This document shows positions 39,912-48,015 of a stretch of 64,000 bases of DNA, one piece after another (the first letter of the stretch is position 1; each line of letters starts with the position of its first letter). The position numbers and the translations under genes were made by a program. Source of the stretch: Methylomonas methanica (lineage in GTDB: Bacteria > Pseudomonadota > Gammaproteobacteria > Methylococcales > Methylomonadaceae); contig LUUF01000085.1 of assembly GCA_001644045.1 (NCBI GenBank), positions 46,675 to 110,674 of the forward strand. The letters are read 5' to 3'. The notes beneath the pieces were generated by a model. The model made no database searches. It saw only the letters and a program-made list of their open reading frames with translations, and was not told the DNA's origin.

Positions 39912-40460
39912 ATGAAGGTTTTGCACGGTTTTACAGTGGTTAGCGTTATCGCAATCATCAGCGCTTGCGCACCGGTCCAACAGCAGTTTTCAGATCAGAC
40001 TTTCGCCTTGGGCGGGTCGCAGGCCGGCTATGGCGCTACCAATCCTATCGCCGGAGCGGTGGGCCAAGCTAATGAACTTGGATTGATCAATATCCTGGTC
40101 GGACAGTTGGGCATCAGTCCTCAGCAGGCGCTGGGCGGTGTAGGTTCAATTTTTTCCGCGGCGCAGCAGCGCATGAGTCCCGGCGACTTTTCCCAATTGA
40201 GTACTACCGTGCCGGATATGGACCGCTACTTGTCCTCCGTGCCGCAACAGGTTGCCGGAGCAGGTTCGCAATCTTTGCTAGGCGCAGCGGGTGGATTAAT
40301 GGGCGGGCAGCTCGGCAATTTGGCTAATTTAGCCGGATCGTTTCAATCCTTGGGCATGAATCCGTCCATGGTCAGCCAGTTTGTGCCGGTCGTTTTGCAA
40401 TACGTGCAAGACCAAAGCGGTGCCGGCGCTATGAGTTTGCTTCAGCACGCTTTATATTGA
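39912..40460 (+). CDS. DUF2780 lipoprotein
   Basis: A 182-residue secreted lipoprotein: the signal peptide ends with the lipobox ISAC, so C19 would carry the lipid. After a short polar stretch comes the DUF2780-like domain, with glycine-rich helices (LVGQLGISPQQALGGVGSIF, FVPVVLQYVQDQSG). Members occur widely in proteobacteria with no known function. AGGAG lies about 10 bases before the ATG. It is divergent from the ZIP gene. Confidence 0.75.
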   Translation: MKVLHGFTVVSVIAIISACAPVQQQFSDQTFALGGSQAGYGATNPIAGAVGQANELGLINILVGQLGISPQQALGGVGSIFSAAQQRMSPGDFSQLSTTVPDMDRYLSSVPQQVAGAGSQSLLGAAGGLMGGQLGNLANLAGSFQSLGMNPSMVSQFVPVVLQYVQDQSGAGAMSLLQHALY

Positions 40461-40581
40461 TCCTTGTGACTATTCAGCGAGCCGCAAAAGCCGGCAAATT
40501 GCCAAAAGTTTGCTCCCTCTGCTGATGGAGAGGGGCGTTTATGCCGCACGCAGGATAGCTGCGATTCCCTTTGACCTTTAT

Positions 40582-40627
40582 GGCTTGAGTCCGGCTAAAT
40601 TCGCTTGGACTTCAGCCTAATTTTTAC
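40582..40627 (+). terminator. Hairpin with T run upstream of the 129-residue protein gene
   Basis: The stem GGCT(TG)AGTCC / GGACT(TC)AGCC, with one 2x2 internal loop, is followed by TAATTTTT. It lies 121 bases after the DUF2780 gene and ends 20 bases before the next start, so it is either the terminator of the first gene or an attenuator-like element in the leader of the second. Confidence 0.5.
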
Positions 40628-40646
40628 AACGACAGACTAAAAAATC

Positions 40647-41036
40647 ATGGAAATATTATTGATTGGCGCAGTGCTGATGATCTTCGCCATTTTGCTATCC
40701 GCATGGCTGATGACTTTTGCGAAATGGTTTCCGATAAAAGGCATAGACGGCGAATTTTTGAAGGACTACAAAACCCTGATCAGGGCTCATGTGGACTTTG
40801 CATTGATGGCACTGTTTTGCCTGGGTTTTTACGGCGCGAAAGTGCCGTTGCCGGAGGCGGCTTGCTGGTTGGTCGTGATAGGCGGTCTTACCAATCCCGG
40901 CGTGTTTGTCGTCGCGGCATTCGATCCGGATTTTTGGTCCAAGCCGATATGGCGGATTTATTCGGCTTTGAGTTTTGTGGTGACCACGCTGGGCTTTGGC
41001 TGGATCGGCATCACCTTGTTGCAATATGCTTGGTAA
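40647..41036 (+). CDS. Small four-helix membrane protein, unknown
   Basis: A 129-residue inner-membrane protein with four hydrophobic segments at about residues 3-25, 46-66, 70-92 and 103-127. Charged residues are few (KWFPIKGIDGEFLKDYKTLIR between helices 1 and 2). I do not recognise a family or a catalytic motif. It is 79 bases ahead of nadA on the same strand and could share its transcript, but nothing links it to NAD synthesis. Confidence 0.7.
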   Translation: MEILLIGAVLMIFAILLSAWLMTFAKWFPIKGIDGEFLKDYKTLIRAHVDFALMALFCLGFYGAKVPLPEAACWLVVIGGLTNPGVFVVAAFDPDFWSKPIWRIYSALSFVVTTLGFGWIGITLLQYAW

Positions 41037-41115
41037 ATCGGCTGGCTATGGAACCGACTATTAAAAAACCCGCCCAAGGCTTTACAATTCTACGTTTTTG
41101 TTTTCAGGTTAAAAA

Positions 41116-42210
41116 ATGACTGCTGCCTTACCCATACATGATTATGCCTTGCTCGATGATGCCGAATGCGATGCCCGTATCGTTGCCGCCAAAGCCAAAC
41201 TAGGCAAACGCTGTATCGTGCTTGGACATCATTACCAACGCGATGAAGTGTTCAAACACGCGGATATTTATGGCGATTCTTTAAAGTTGTCTCGGGAAGC
41301 GGCGCAATCCGAAGCCGAATACATCGTATTTTGCGGCGTGCATTTCATGGCGGAAGTGGCGGACATTTTGTCGCGGCCGGAGCAAATTGCAATCTTGCCG
41401 GATTTGGCTGCCGGATGCTCGATGGCGGACATGGCCAACAAAGTCAAAGTCCAGCAATGTTGGGACGAGTTGGCGAAAATCATTGACGTGGAAAACACCG
41501 TGACGCCAGTGACTTACATCAATTCCGCAGCCGATTTAAAGGCCTTTTGCGGCCAACACGACGGTATCGTTTGTACGTCGTCGAATGCGCAGAAAATTCT
41601 GAACTGGAGTTTTGCCAAACGCGAGAAAGTATTGTTCTTCCCCGATCAGCATTTGGGGCGCAATACCGGTTATCGGATGGGCATTCCGCTTGAACAGATG
41701 GTGACTTGGGATTTCAACAAGCCGCAAGGCGGATTGACCGAGCAGCAAATTCGCGATGCCAAGATTATTCTCTGGAAGGGCTATTGTTCGGTACACCAGG
41801 CGTTTCAACCGGAGCAGATTGATGCGTTCAAGGAAAAGCACCCGGAAACCATCGTGATTTCTCATCCGGAAGCCTGCTTCGAAGTCTGTGAAAAATCCGA
41901 TTTCATCGGCTCCACCGAAATGATCCTGAAAATCGTCCGCGAAGCCGACCCCAACACTCGCTGGCTGGTGGCGACGGAATTGAATCTGGTGAATCGTTTG
42001 AATCAGGAATGTAAAGCCCAAGGTAAAAGCGTGCATTTCATGGCGCCAACGTTAAGCATGTGCTCGACGATGTTCCGCACCGACCCGCAGCATCTGGCTT
42101 GGGTGCTGGAAAATCTGGCGGCTGGGCATGTAGTCAACCAGGTCTCCGTACCGGCCGAGCAGGCGGCGCTGGCGAAAAAATCGCTGGATAATATGCTATT
42201 GGCATCGTAA
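41116..42210 (+). CDS. nadA: Quinolinate synthase
   Basis: NadA is a [4Fe-4S] enzyme that joins iminoaspartate with dihydroxyacetone phosphate to give quinolinate for NAD synthesis. The 364-residue protein carries the motifs CIVLGHHYQRDEVFKHAD, FCGVHFMAEVADIL, DGIVCTSSNAQKIL, HPEACFEVCEKSDFIGSTEMI-type text around residue 255 and MCSTMFRTDP; the cysteines in the second, fourth and last groups are the expected cluster ligands. Its partner nadB is not in the window. Confidence 0.96.
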   Translation: MTAALPIHDYALLDDAECDARIVAAKAKLGKRCIVLGHHYQRDEVFKHADIYGDSLKLSREAAQSEAEYIVFCGVHFMAEVADILSRPEQIAILPDLAAGCSMADMANKVKVQQCWDELAKIIDVENTVTPVTYINSAADLKAFCGQHDGIVCTSSNAQKILNWSFAKREKVLFFPDQHLGRNTGYRMGIPLEQMVTWDFNKPQGGLTEQQIRDAKIILWKGYCSVHQAFQPEQIDAFKEKHPETIVISHPEACFEVCEKSDFIGSTEMILKIVREADPNTRWLVATELNLVNRLNQECKAQGKSVHFMAPTLSMCSTMFRTDPQHLAWVLENLAAGHVVNQVSVPAEQAALAKKSLDNMLLAS

Positions 42211-42332
42211 CGCGGCCTAAACTTATGCCTGTTGGCAGTGCGGACGAGTATCGAGCGAGTTTTGGTAAAGGCATAGCCTGCCATTCTAATTCGCCGGCTC
42301 GGCTGTGAGCACGCATCCAAATTTCAAGGCAA

Positions 42333-42566
42333 TCAATGCCTAGGCTTTCCCCAATCCATTTGTAATAGTTCGGCTAAGGATCGTTGGAAGACGGCTTCGG
42401 CCTGTTTGGCGGCGATAATCTTTGCATTAAGCTCGTCTCTATCTGTTTTGAGTTGCAGCAATTCGGCCTCGGCCACGCCATGTTCCGGTTTGGCGCAGGC
42501 GATAAATTTATCAATCCAAGCCAGAAATTCTTCATCCTCTGATGGGAAAAATTCAAAGTCAGACAT
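42333..42566 (-). CDS. Small hypothetical protein
   Basis: A 77-residue acidic, helical protein with no cysteine-rich, membrane or secretion feature. Its beginning (PSEDEEFLAWIDKFIACAKPEHGV) and the heptad-like EAELLQLKTDRDELNAKIIAAKQAEAVF-type helix resemble the N-terminal helical hairpin of a protein family that starts with a residue pattern like D..F..W...F and is usually longer, so this may be a short member or a truncated copy; this is a weak impression. GAGGA 7 bases before its ATG supports translation. It lies after the cupin gene on the same strand and faces nadA. Confidence 0.55.
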   Translation of the reverse strand: MSDFEFFPSEDEEFLAWIDKFIACAKPEHGVAEAELLQLKTDRDELNAKIIAAKQAEAVFQRSLAELLQMDWGKPRH

Positions 42567-42666
42567 AGTGCAGTCCTCGGAAACTTAAATGGGGGGAGGA
42601 TGAATGTGCCGGCATTTCCCGTCAATGACAAAAACTGCCTGAGGGATAGCCAGGTTTTACGTAATA

Positions 42667-42713
42667 CCTCCTCTCCGGGGAGCGGAGGGCGTTTACGATC
42701 CGTCACGGACGGA
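42667..42713 (-). terminator. Two hairpins after the cupin gene
   Basis: On the minus strand, just after the cupin stop, a perfect 6-bp stem (TCCGTC / GACGGA, 42699-42713) is followed by a longer GC-rich hairpin at 42667-42688 (CCTCC..CTCC / GGAG..GGAGG). No long T run follows, so termination is only probable. Confidence 0.35.
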
Positions 42714-42722
42714 GATGGATAT

Positions 42723-43166
42723 TTATCCCGTTTGCCCGGATTGTGCTTTATGCAATGCCACAAAATCTGTGATGGAAAGACTGCCGATAGGATTGGCGTC
42801 GTCGTCCAGGATTTCGTACAGCACGCCTGTGCCGCCGCGGATGCTGAATAACAGGATGACGTCGATCTCGCCGCCGCCTTCCCGGTGCGGCTCGTCGCTG
42901 GCCGGGCTGAGGGTATAGCTGCCGACCGGCCTGATTTCCTTCAATGCGCCGTCGGCATGATAAATTCTGTGTTCGCCTTGAACCACGAAAATATGGTTCG
43001 GGGCTTTGTGTCGGTGCAATACGATTTGTTGGCCGGCAGCGAATTTGAACAAGACGTCGATAATGTTTGAATCGGTGTCGATGTTCAGGATGAAATACTG
43101 TAAATGCTGGAATCCGTCCAGGATTTGCCAATCGATACGGCGGTCGTCGAAAAGATATGCGTTCAT
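42723..43166 (-). CDS. Cupin-domain protein
   Basis: A 147-residue single-cupin protein. The metal-site motif is partly canonical: QQIVLHRHKAPNHIFVVQGEHRIY gives H, H and E/H ligands in the first box, and PASDEPHREGGGEIDVILLFSI the second. Such proteins include dioxygenases and ChrR-like anti-sigma sensors; no sigma factor is nearby and I cannot assign a substrate. The start is placed at ATG 43166 because AGAGAA lies 8 bases upstream and the core begins soon after; the ATG at 43250 would add 28 low-complexity residues. Confidence 0.75.
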   Translation of the reverse strand: MNAYLFDDRRIDWQILDGFQHLQYFILNIDTDSNIIDVLFKFAAGQQIVLHRHKAPNHIFVVQGEHRIYHADGALKEIRPVGSYTLSPASDEPHREGGGEIDVILLFSIRGGTGVLYEILDDDANPIGSLSITDFVALHKAQSGQTG

Positions 43167-43250
43167 CGCGATGTTCTCTGGCTGATAGTGGGTGGGTGTC
43201 GGACCTTCGGGCCGCAACGTTACTTGCCGCGCTGATGCTTGAGTGCTCAT

Positions 43251-43539
43251 TACCGCGGACTGTCGCAGCTTAAGCGAGTCTGACGCCCAGGTAAGCTGAT
43301 ATTTGCCCGAAAATGGCGGGTAAATTGCCCGCGACTACGTTAGGGCCGAGCCGAGTGGCCGAAATCAAAGACGGTTCGGTTGGTCAATCACGCCAACGCG
43401 GCACGGTAAGCTATAACTGCATAGGGTTTGGTTGGTGCCGGCTATTTGCTGTAGCATTCAAGCATGAACCGGCTGTCCGTATACGGCGGCTTCCTGAAAT
43501 AGAGCGCCCGAAGCTTGGCGCAACTCAACATCGCAAATT
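43251..43539. other. Intergenic region between divergent cupin and methyltransferase genes
   Basis: No convincing gene is seen here; a 76-codon open frame on the plus strand overlapping its end has no ribosome binding site or recognisable content. The only structure is a pair of overlapping hairpins, 43302-43324 (TTTGCCCG / CGGGTAAA) and 43316-43332 (GCGGGTA / TGCCCGC), which share one arm and so cannot form together. Confidence 0.5.
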
Positions 43540-44196
43540 ATGAAACAGTCGGATATGAGCATTGATGCTCGCAAACAGGAATTGGCTCTTTACTTGGATA
43601 AGCAGCCTTACATCACCGAATTGGACGGCATAACCCTGAAGATTGCCAAAAATGTTTTTCCTTCCGATTTCGGACTAACCAGCTCTTTTTTCGGGAATTT
43701 CATTCTGCAACAACCGCCCGCCGAAACGGCTCTGGATATGGGCTGCGGCAGCGGCTATTTTGCGTTTTTATTAAAAAAGATAGGCTGCGAAAGTGTGATG
43801 GGTGTGGATTTTAATCGGGATGCGGTGCATTGCACCCTGGAAAATACGCACTTGAATCCCGAGTTGGCACCTATCGATTTTCTGCATAGCGATTTATTTG
43901 CCGATGTGCCGCATGCGCTATTCGACCTGATCGTTTTTAATTTTAATTATTATCCATCCGACGGCAAGTTTGGCCTTAACGAAGACGGCGGGCGCGACAT
44001 ATTGAAACGGTTTTTCCATCAAGTTAAAGACTATATTACCGAACATACGCGGATTTATATTCCCTATTCGGAATTTGTCGGCGAGGCGCACGATCCGAAA
44101 AACATTGGTCCGGATTTCGGTTTTTCGGTCACCGTTGAAGAAAGCACTGTTAACCATGTCGGTGCGCATTACATTTATAAAGTCATGAAGGCATAG
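43540..44196 (+). CDS. Class I SAM-dependent methyltransferase
   Basis: A 218-residue methyltransferase with the SAM-binding motif I LDMGCGSGYFAFLL, the acidic motif II GVDFNRDAV, and a motif IV FNFNYYPSDG that resembles the NPPY type of RNA- or protein-glutamine methyltransferases but with NFNYYP in its place. There is an N-terminal region of about 60 residues (ELDGITLKIAKNVFPSDFGLTS) like that of PrmC/RlmG-type and small-molecule enzymes. The target cannot be set. It is monocistronic and converges on the ylqF gene. Confidence 0.82.
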   Translation: MKQSDMSIDARKQELALYLDKQPYITELDGITLKIAKNVFPSDFGLTSSFFGNFILQQPPAETALDMGCGSGYFAFLLKKIGCESVMGVDFNRDAVHCTLENTHLNPELAPIDFLHSDLFADVPHALFDLIVFNFNYYPSDGKFGLNEDGGRDILKRFFHQVKDYITEHTRIYIPYSEFVGEAHDPKNIGPDFGFSVTVEESTVNHVGAHYIYKVMKA

Positions 44197-44305
44197 CTGG
44201 CTGTCCGGAAACTCTATGTACATCGTGGCTTTATGGGGTACGGTGAATGGAGAATTCGCTACCCTTACGCTCCCGTCGAGTAACGGTAAGTAAGTGATAG
44301 TAAAT

Positions 44306-45217
44306 TTATCGGCCGCCGCGCTGCCTAGCTGCTTTCTTGGCGGCTTTTTGCTCGCGGATTGCGGCCAATTCCACCATTTCCGCTTCTACCATCTCTGGAG
44401 TTTCCAGGGTGATTTGACCCAGCGTGCCGGCGCGCAGCTCGTTCAAAATAAGTTTGGCGGCCTTATCCAGTTCGACGATGCCGCCGCTACGCAGGCAGCC
44501 GCGCTTGGCGCCGATGGCTTGCAGCAATGCCATTGCCTCGTTGGGCAGGTCTGTCAGCCGGTAACGGGTTTTTAGATTCTCGGGATAGGCTTTGCTCAGG
44601 TATTCCAGGGCATACAGTGCGATGTCGTCGTGTTGAAACGCGGTGTCTTTGATAGCGCCGGTCACCGCCAGCCGGTAACCGCTGTGGCGGTTTTCCACGT
44701 TGGGCCAGAGTACGCCGGGGGTGTCGGATAATACGATGTTATTGCCCAAATTGATGCGTTGTTGTTGTTTGGTGACGGCAGGTTCGTTGCCGGTTTTGGC
44801 GATGGTGCGGCCGGCTAGTACATTGATAATCGTAGATTTGCCGACATTGGGGATGCCCATAATCATGGTGCGGATTATCTTGTTGGCGGCGGTTTTCTCC
44901 GGCAGCATCTTCGCGCACAAGTCGATAATCTGTTTGATTTTTTCCGGTTGATGGGTGGTGACGGCCAGCGTTTTTACTGCCTGTTCCCGTTCCAGATAGG
45001 TTTGCCATTGTTTGGTCAGTTCGGGATCTGCCAAGTCTGTTTTGCTGAGTACGCGGATGGTGGGTTTGTCGCCGCGCAGGCTGGCCAGCATGGGATTTTG
45101 GCTGCTATAAGGAATGCGGGCATCGAGAATTTCGATCAGCAAATCGATGTCGGGCAAGGCGTGTTTGATCTCCTTGCTGGCCTTGTGCATGTGGCCGGGG
45201 TACCATTGAATTTGCAT
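44306..45217 (-). CDS. ylqF: Ribosome biogenesis GTPase YlqF/RbgA
   Basis: A circularly permuted GTPase needed in late assembly of the 50S subunit. Motif order is G4 (LSKTDLAD) before G1 (GIPNVGKSTIINVL) and G3 (SDTPGVLWP), the permuted pattern of the YlqF/YawG family; the N-terminal IQWYPGHMHKASKEI is its signature. The C-terminus is highly basic with alanine (KKAARQRGGR). I choose ATG 45217 because AGAGA lies about 8 bases before it; ATG 45226 is in frame too. It is divergent from gap. Confidence 0.94.
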   Translation of the reverse strand: MQIQWYPGHMHKASKEIKHALPDIDLLIEILDARIPYSSQNPMLASLRGDKPTIRVLSKTDLADPELTKQWQTYLEREQAVKTLAVTTHQPEKIKQIIDLCAKMLPEKTAANKIIRTMIMGIPNVGKSTIINVLAGRTIAKTGNEPAVTKQQQRINLGNNIVLSDTPGVLWPNVENRHSGYRLAVTGAIKDTAFQHDDIALYALEYLSKAYPENLKTRYRLTDLPNEAMALLQAIGAKRGCLRSGGIVELDKAAKLILNELRAGTLGQITLETPEMVEAEMVELAAIREQKAAKKAARQRGGR

Positions 45218-45388
45218 GTATTGCATCTCTATAAAAGCGGGAACAAGTCGCTATTGTACAGTACTGGGGTTCAGTCATTTTTCTGCAACACACAGGGAAA
45301 TGGGCTGCGAGAGATTCATAAAGCCTTCCGTGACGTTGGCTTTTGTTGATTTATTGGCAATTTGGAATGCTCAAGCGCGTGGCGACGG

Positions 45389-45418
45389 TAGACGTAGATT
45401 GCTGGTTTTTGCTACAAT
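45389..45418 (+). promoter_or_regulatory. Possible gap promoter
   Basis: TAGACG at 45389-45394 and TACAAT at 45413-45418 with an 18-base spacing; the -10 is preceded by TGC, an extended -10. A leader of about 60 bases would follow before the gap start. Confidence 0.45.
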
Positions 45419-45487
45419 CCAGTCTATTTTTGGTGCTTTCGGCACATCTCGACGCAAGTCTTTCACACTCATCCCGGAGAAAACTCT

Positions 45488-46501
45488 ATGGCAATTAAAG
45501 TTGCAATTAACGGTTATGGTCGTATCGGTCGCAATGTCATGCGCGCTTTGTACGAATCAGGTCGCACCAACGAAATCCAAGTTGTTGCTATCAACGATTT
45601 GGGCGATTCCAAAACCAACGCACACTTGACCAAATACGACACCGTACACGGTAAATTCCCGTTTGATGTGTCTGTTGACGGCGATTACATTGTGATCAAC
45701 GGCGACAAAATTCGCGTATTTGCTGAGAGAGATCCCGCTAAACTGCCTTGGGCTGAGTTGGGCATTGATGTTGTGCACGAGTGCACCGGTTTCTTCACCA
45801 GCAAAGCCAAAGCGTCCGCGCATATTACTGCCGGCGCCAAAAAAGTCATTATCTCCGCGCCTGGCGGCAATGATGTCGATGCAACGATCGTTTATGGCGT
45901 TAACCACCAAACCTTGAAAGCATCCGACACCGTTATCTCCAATGCTTCTTGCACCACCAACTGCTTGGCGCCTTTGGTTAAACCTTTGATGGACACCATC
46001 GGTGTCGATCACGGTTTGATGACCACCATTCACTCATACACTAACGACCAAGTGTTGACCGACGTGTATCACAGCGACTTGCACCGCGCACGTTCAGCTA
46101 CGCAATCCATGATCCCAACCAAAACCGGTGCGGCTGCGGCTGTGGGTTTGGTGTTGCCGGAAATGAAAGGCAAACTGGATGGGTTTGCAATGCGCGTACC
46201 AACCATCAACGTGTCTGTTGTGGATTTGTGCTTCCAAGCATCACGCAACACCACTAAAGAAGAAATCGACGGCATTTTGCGTGAAGCGGCTGCCGGTCCA
46301 TTGAAAGGCATTTTGGCGATCAACGACGAGCCATTGGTGTCCATGGACTTCAACCACAACCCACATTCTTCAATCTACGAAGCAGGCCTGACCAAAGTCA
46401 CCGGCGGCAACTTCGTGAAAGTCCTGTCCTGGTACGACAACGAATGGGGTTTCTCAAACCGTATGCTCGATACCACGGTTGCTTTGTTCAACGCTAAATA
46501 A
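45488..46501 (+). CDS. gap: Glyceraldehyde-3-phosphate dehydrogenase
   Basis: Converts glyceraldehyde 3-phosphate to 1,3-bisphosphoglycerate in glycolysis or the reverse. The NAD-binding start [17 protein letters not shown] and the catalytic C155 in the box SCTTNCLAP are present; the length of 337 is standard. Its codon usage looks strongly biased, with many AAC, AAA and CAA codons, unlike its neighbours, as expected for a highly expressed gene. GGAGA precedes the ATG. The pyk gene follows 8 bases later in the same operon. Confidence 0.97.
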   Translation: MAIKVAINGYGRIGRNVMRALYESGRTNEIQVVAINDLGDSKTNAHLTKYDTVHGKFPFDVSVDGDYIVINGDKIRVFAERDPAKLPWAELGIDVVHECTGFFTSKAKASAHITAGAKKVIISAPGGNDVDATIVYGVNHQTLKASDTVISNASCTTNCLAPLVKPLMDTIGVDHGLMTTIHSYTNDQVLTDVYHSDLHRARSATQSMIPTKTGAAAAVGLVLPEMKGKLDGFAMRVPTINVSVVDLCFQASRNTTKEEIDGILREAAAGPLKGILAINDEPLVSMDFNHNPHSSIYEAGLTKVTGGNFVKVLSWYDNEWGFSNRMLDTTVALFNAK

Positions 46502-46509
46502 GGGTTTAC

Positions 46510-47943
46510 ATGCTGTTACGAAGAACGAAAATCCTGGCTACGCTGGGACCTGCCACGGACAAGCCCGGTGTACTTGAAGAGCTGTTCGAGGCTGGAATTG
46601 ATGTGGTAAGGCTTAATTTCTCGCACGGTTCCGCGCAAGATCATATCGACCGCGCCAACCGGGTCAGAGCTATCAGCAAACAAACCGGACGCCGTGTCGG
46701 TATTTTGGCCGACTTACAAGGGCCTAAAATCCGTATCGAGCGTTTTAAAGAAAATAAAGTTCGGCTGGAAGAAGGTCAAGCTTTTGCGCTGGATATTAAC
46801 CTGGGCAAACTCGATGGCGACAATACTCAAGTGGGTATCAGCTACGAGCCTTTGGCACGCGAAGTTAAACCGGGTACCCGTCTGTTGCTGGACGATGGCC
46901 GGGTGGTGCTGGACGTGGTCAATGTCATCGATAACACTCGTGTCAATACCACGGTAGTGGTGGGCGGCGATTTGTCCAACAACAAAGGTATTAACTTGTT
47001 GGGTGGCGGTTTGTCCGCGGCGGCTTTGACCGACAAAGACAAGGAAGACATCAAAACCATCGCGGTGATTCAAGCCGATTACGTGGCAATTTCCTTCCCG
47101 CGTACCGCCGATGATATGCATGAAGCTCGTGCCTTGTTGCAAGCGGCTGGTTCCTACGCCGGTTTGGTTGCCAAAGTTGAACGCGCCGAAGCGATGGACG
47201 TCATCGACGAAATCATTCTGGCATCCGACGCGATCATGGTCGCGCGCGGTGACTTGGGTGTGGAAATTGGCGATGCCAACCTGCCTGCAGCGCAAAAGCT
47301 GCTGATCAGCCGTTCACGCGAGCTGAACCGGGCCGTGATCACTGCGACGCAGATGATGGAATCGATGATCGAAAATCCGATCCCGACTCGTGCTGAGGTA
47401 TTCGACGTTGCCAATGCGATTGTTGACGGTACCGATGCGATCATGTTGTCTGCTGAAACCGCCTCCGGCAAACATCCGATCAAAACCGTGCAAGCCATGG
47501 TGCGCATCTGTCTGGAGACCGAAAAACAACCGAGCGTGACCAAGTCAATGCACCGGATGACGGATAAGTTTACCCGTATCGATGAGGCTATCGCGATGTC
47601 GGCGATGTACATGGCGAATCATACCGAAATCGCCGGTATTGCATCGCTGACCGAGTCGGGTTCTACGCCGTTGTGGATGTCCAGAATCAGCTCCGATATT
47701 CCTATCTTTGCATTCAGCAGTTGCGAGCGTACTTTGGGTCAAGTGACGCTGTACAAAGGTGTTTTCCCCATTCCGTTTTCCAAGGAAAAAATGGAATCGC
47801 CTAGCGTGACGCAAAGCCTGATTAAGGCCTTGAAAGCGCGCGGTGTCGTGAAGCCGGGTGATGCATTGATTCGCACCAAAGGCGACTTGACCGGCGCCAG
47901 CGGCGGCACCAACTCGCTGAAAGTCATCACAGTCACCGACTAA
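46510..47943 (+). CDS. pyk: Pyruvate kinase
   Basis: Makes pyruvate and ATP from phosphoenolpyruvate. The 477-residue enzyme has the N-terminal RRTKILATLGPATDKP, the LNFSHGS motif, the barrel signature with the catalytic lysine (LVAKVERAEAMD), the ARGDLGVEIG motif and ATQMMESMI. The C-terminal domain ends SGGTNSLKVITVTD. AGGG lies before the ATG. The gap-pyk pairing puts two lower-glycolysis enzymes under one promoter; a strong hairpin follows. Confidence 0.97.
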   Translation: MLLRRTKILATLGPATDKPGVLEELFEAGIDVVRLNFSHGSAQDHIDRANRVRAISKQTGRRVGILADLQGPKIRIERFKENKVRLEEGQAFALDINLGKLDGDNTQVGISYEPLAREVKPGTRLLLDDGRVVLDVVNVIDNTRVNTTVVVGGDLSNNKGINLLGGGLSAAALTDKDKEDIKTIAVIQADYVAISFPRTADDMHEARALLQAAGSYAGLVAKVERAEAMDVIDEIILASDAIMVARGDLGVEIGDANLPAAQKLLISRSRELNRAVITATQMMESMIENPIPTRAEVFDVANAIVDGTDAIMLSAETASGKHPIKTVQAMVRICLETEKQPSVTKSMHRMTDKFTRIDEAIAMSAMYMANHTEIAGIASLTESGSTPLWMSRISSDIPIFAFSSCERTLGQVTLYKGVFPIPFSKEKMESPSVTQSLIKALKARGVVKPGDALIRTKGDLTGASGGTNSLKVITVTD

Positions 47944-47968
47944 TTCTTCTAGTCGGCTTGCCTTGTTT

Positions 47969-47997
47969 CGCGGCGTTCGGTTTATCCGAACGCCGCG
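47969..47997. terminator. Strong hairpin between converging pyk and uvrD
   Basis: A perfect 12-bp stem (CGCGGCGTTCGG / CCGAACGCCGCG) with a 5-base loop TTTAT. No T run follows on either strand, but it is the only structure in the 72 bases between two converging genes and should act in both directions. Confidence 0.7.
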
Positions 47998-48015
47998 TTA
48001 CTCAAAAAAGCCCAG

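Noticed and set aside
43313..43543. 76-codon plus-strand open frame before the methyltransferase
   Set aside because: No ribosome binding site, no domain, and it runs into the methyltransferase start; it also crosses the hairpins.
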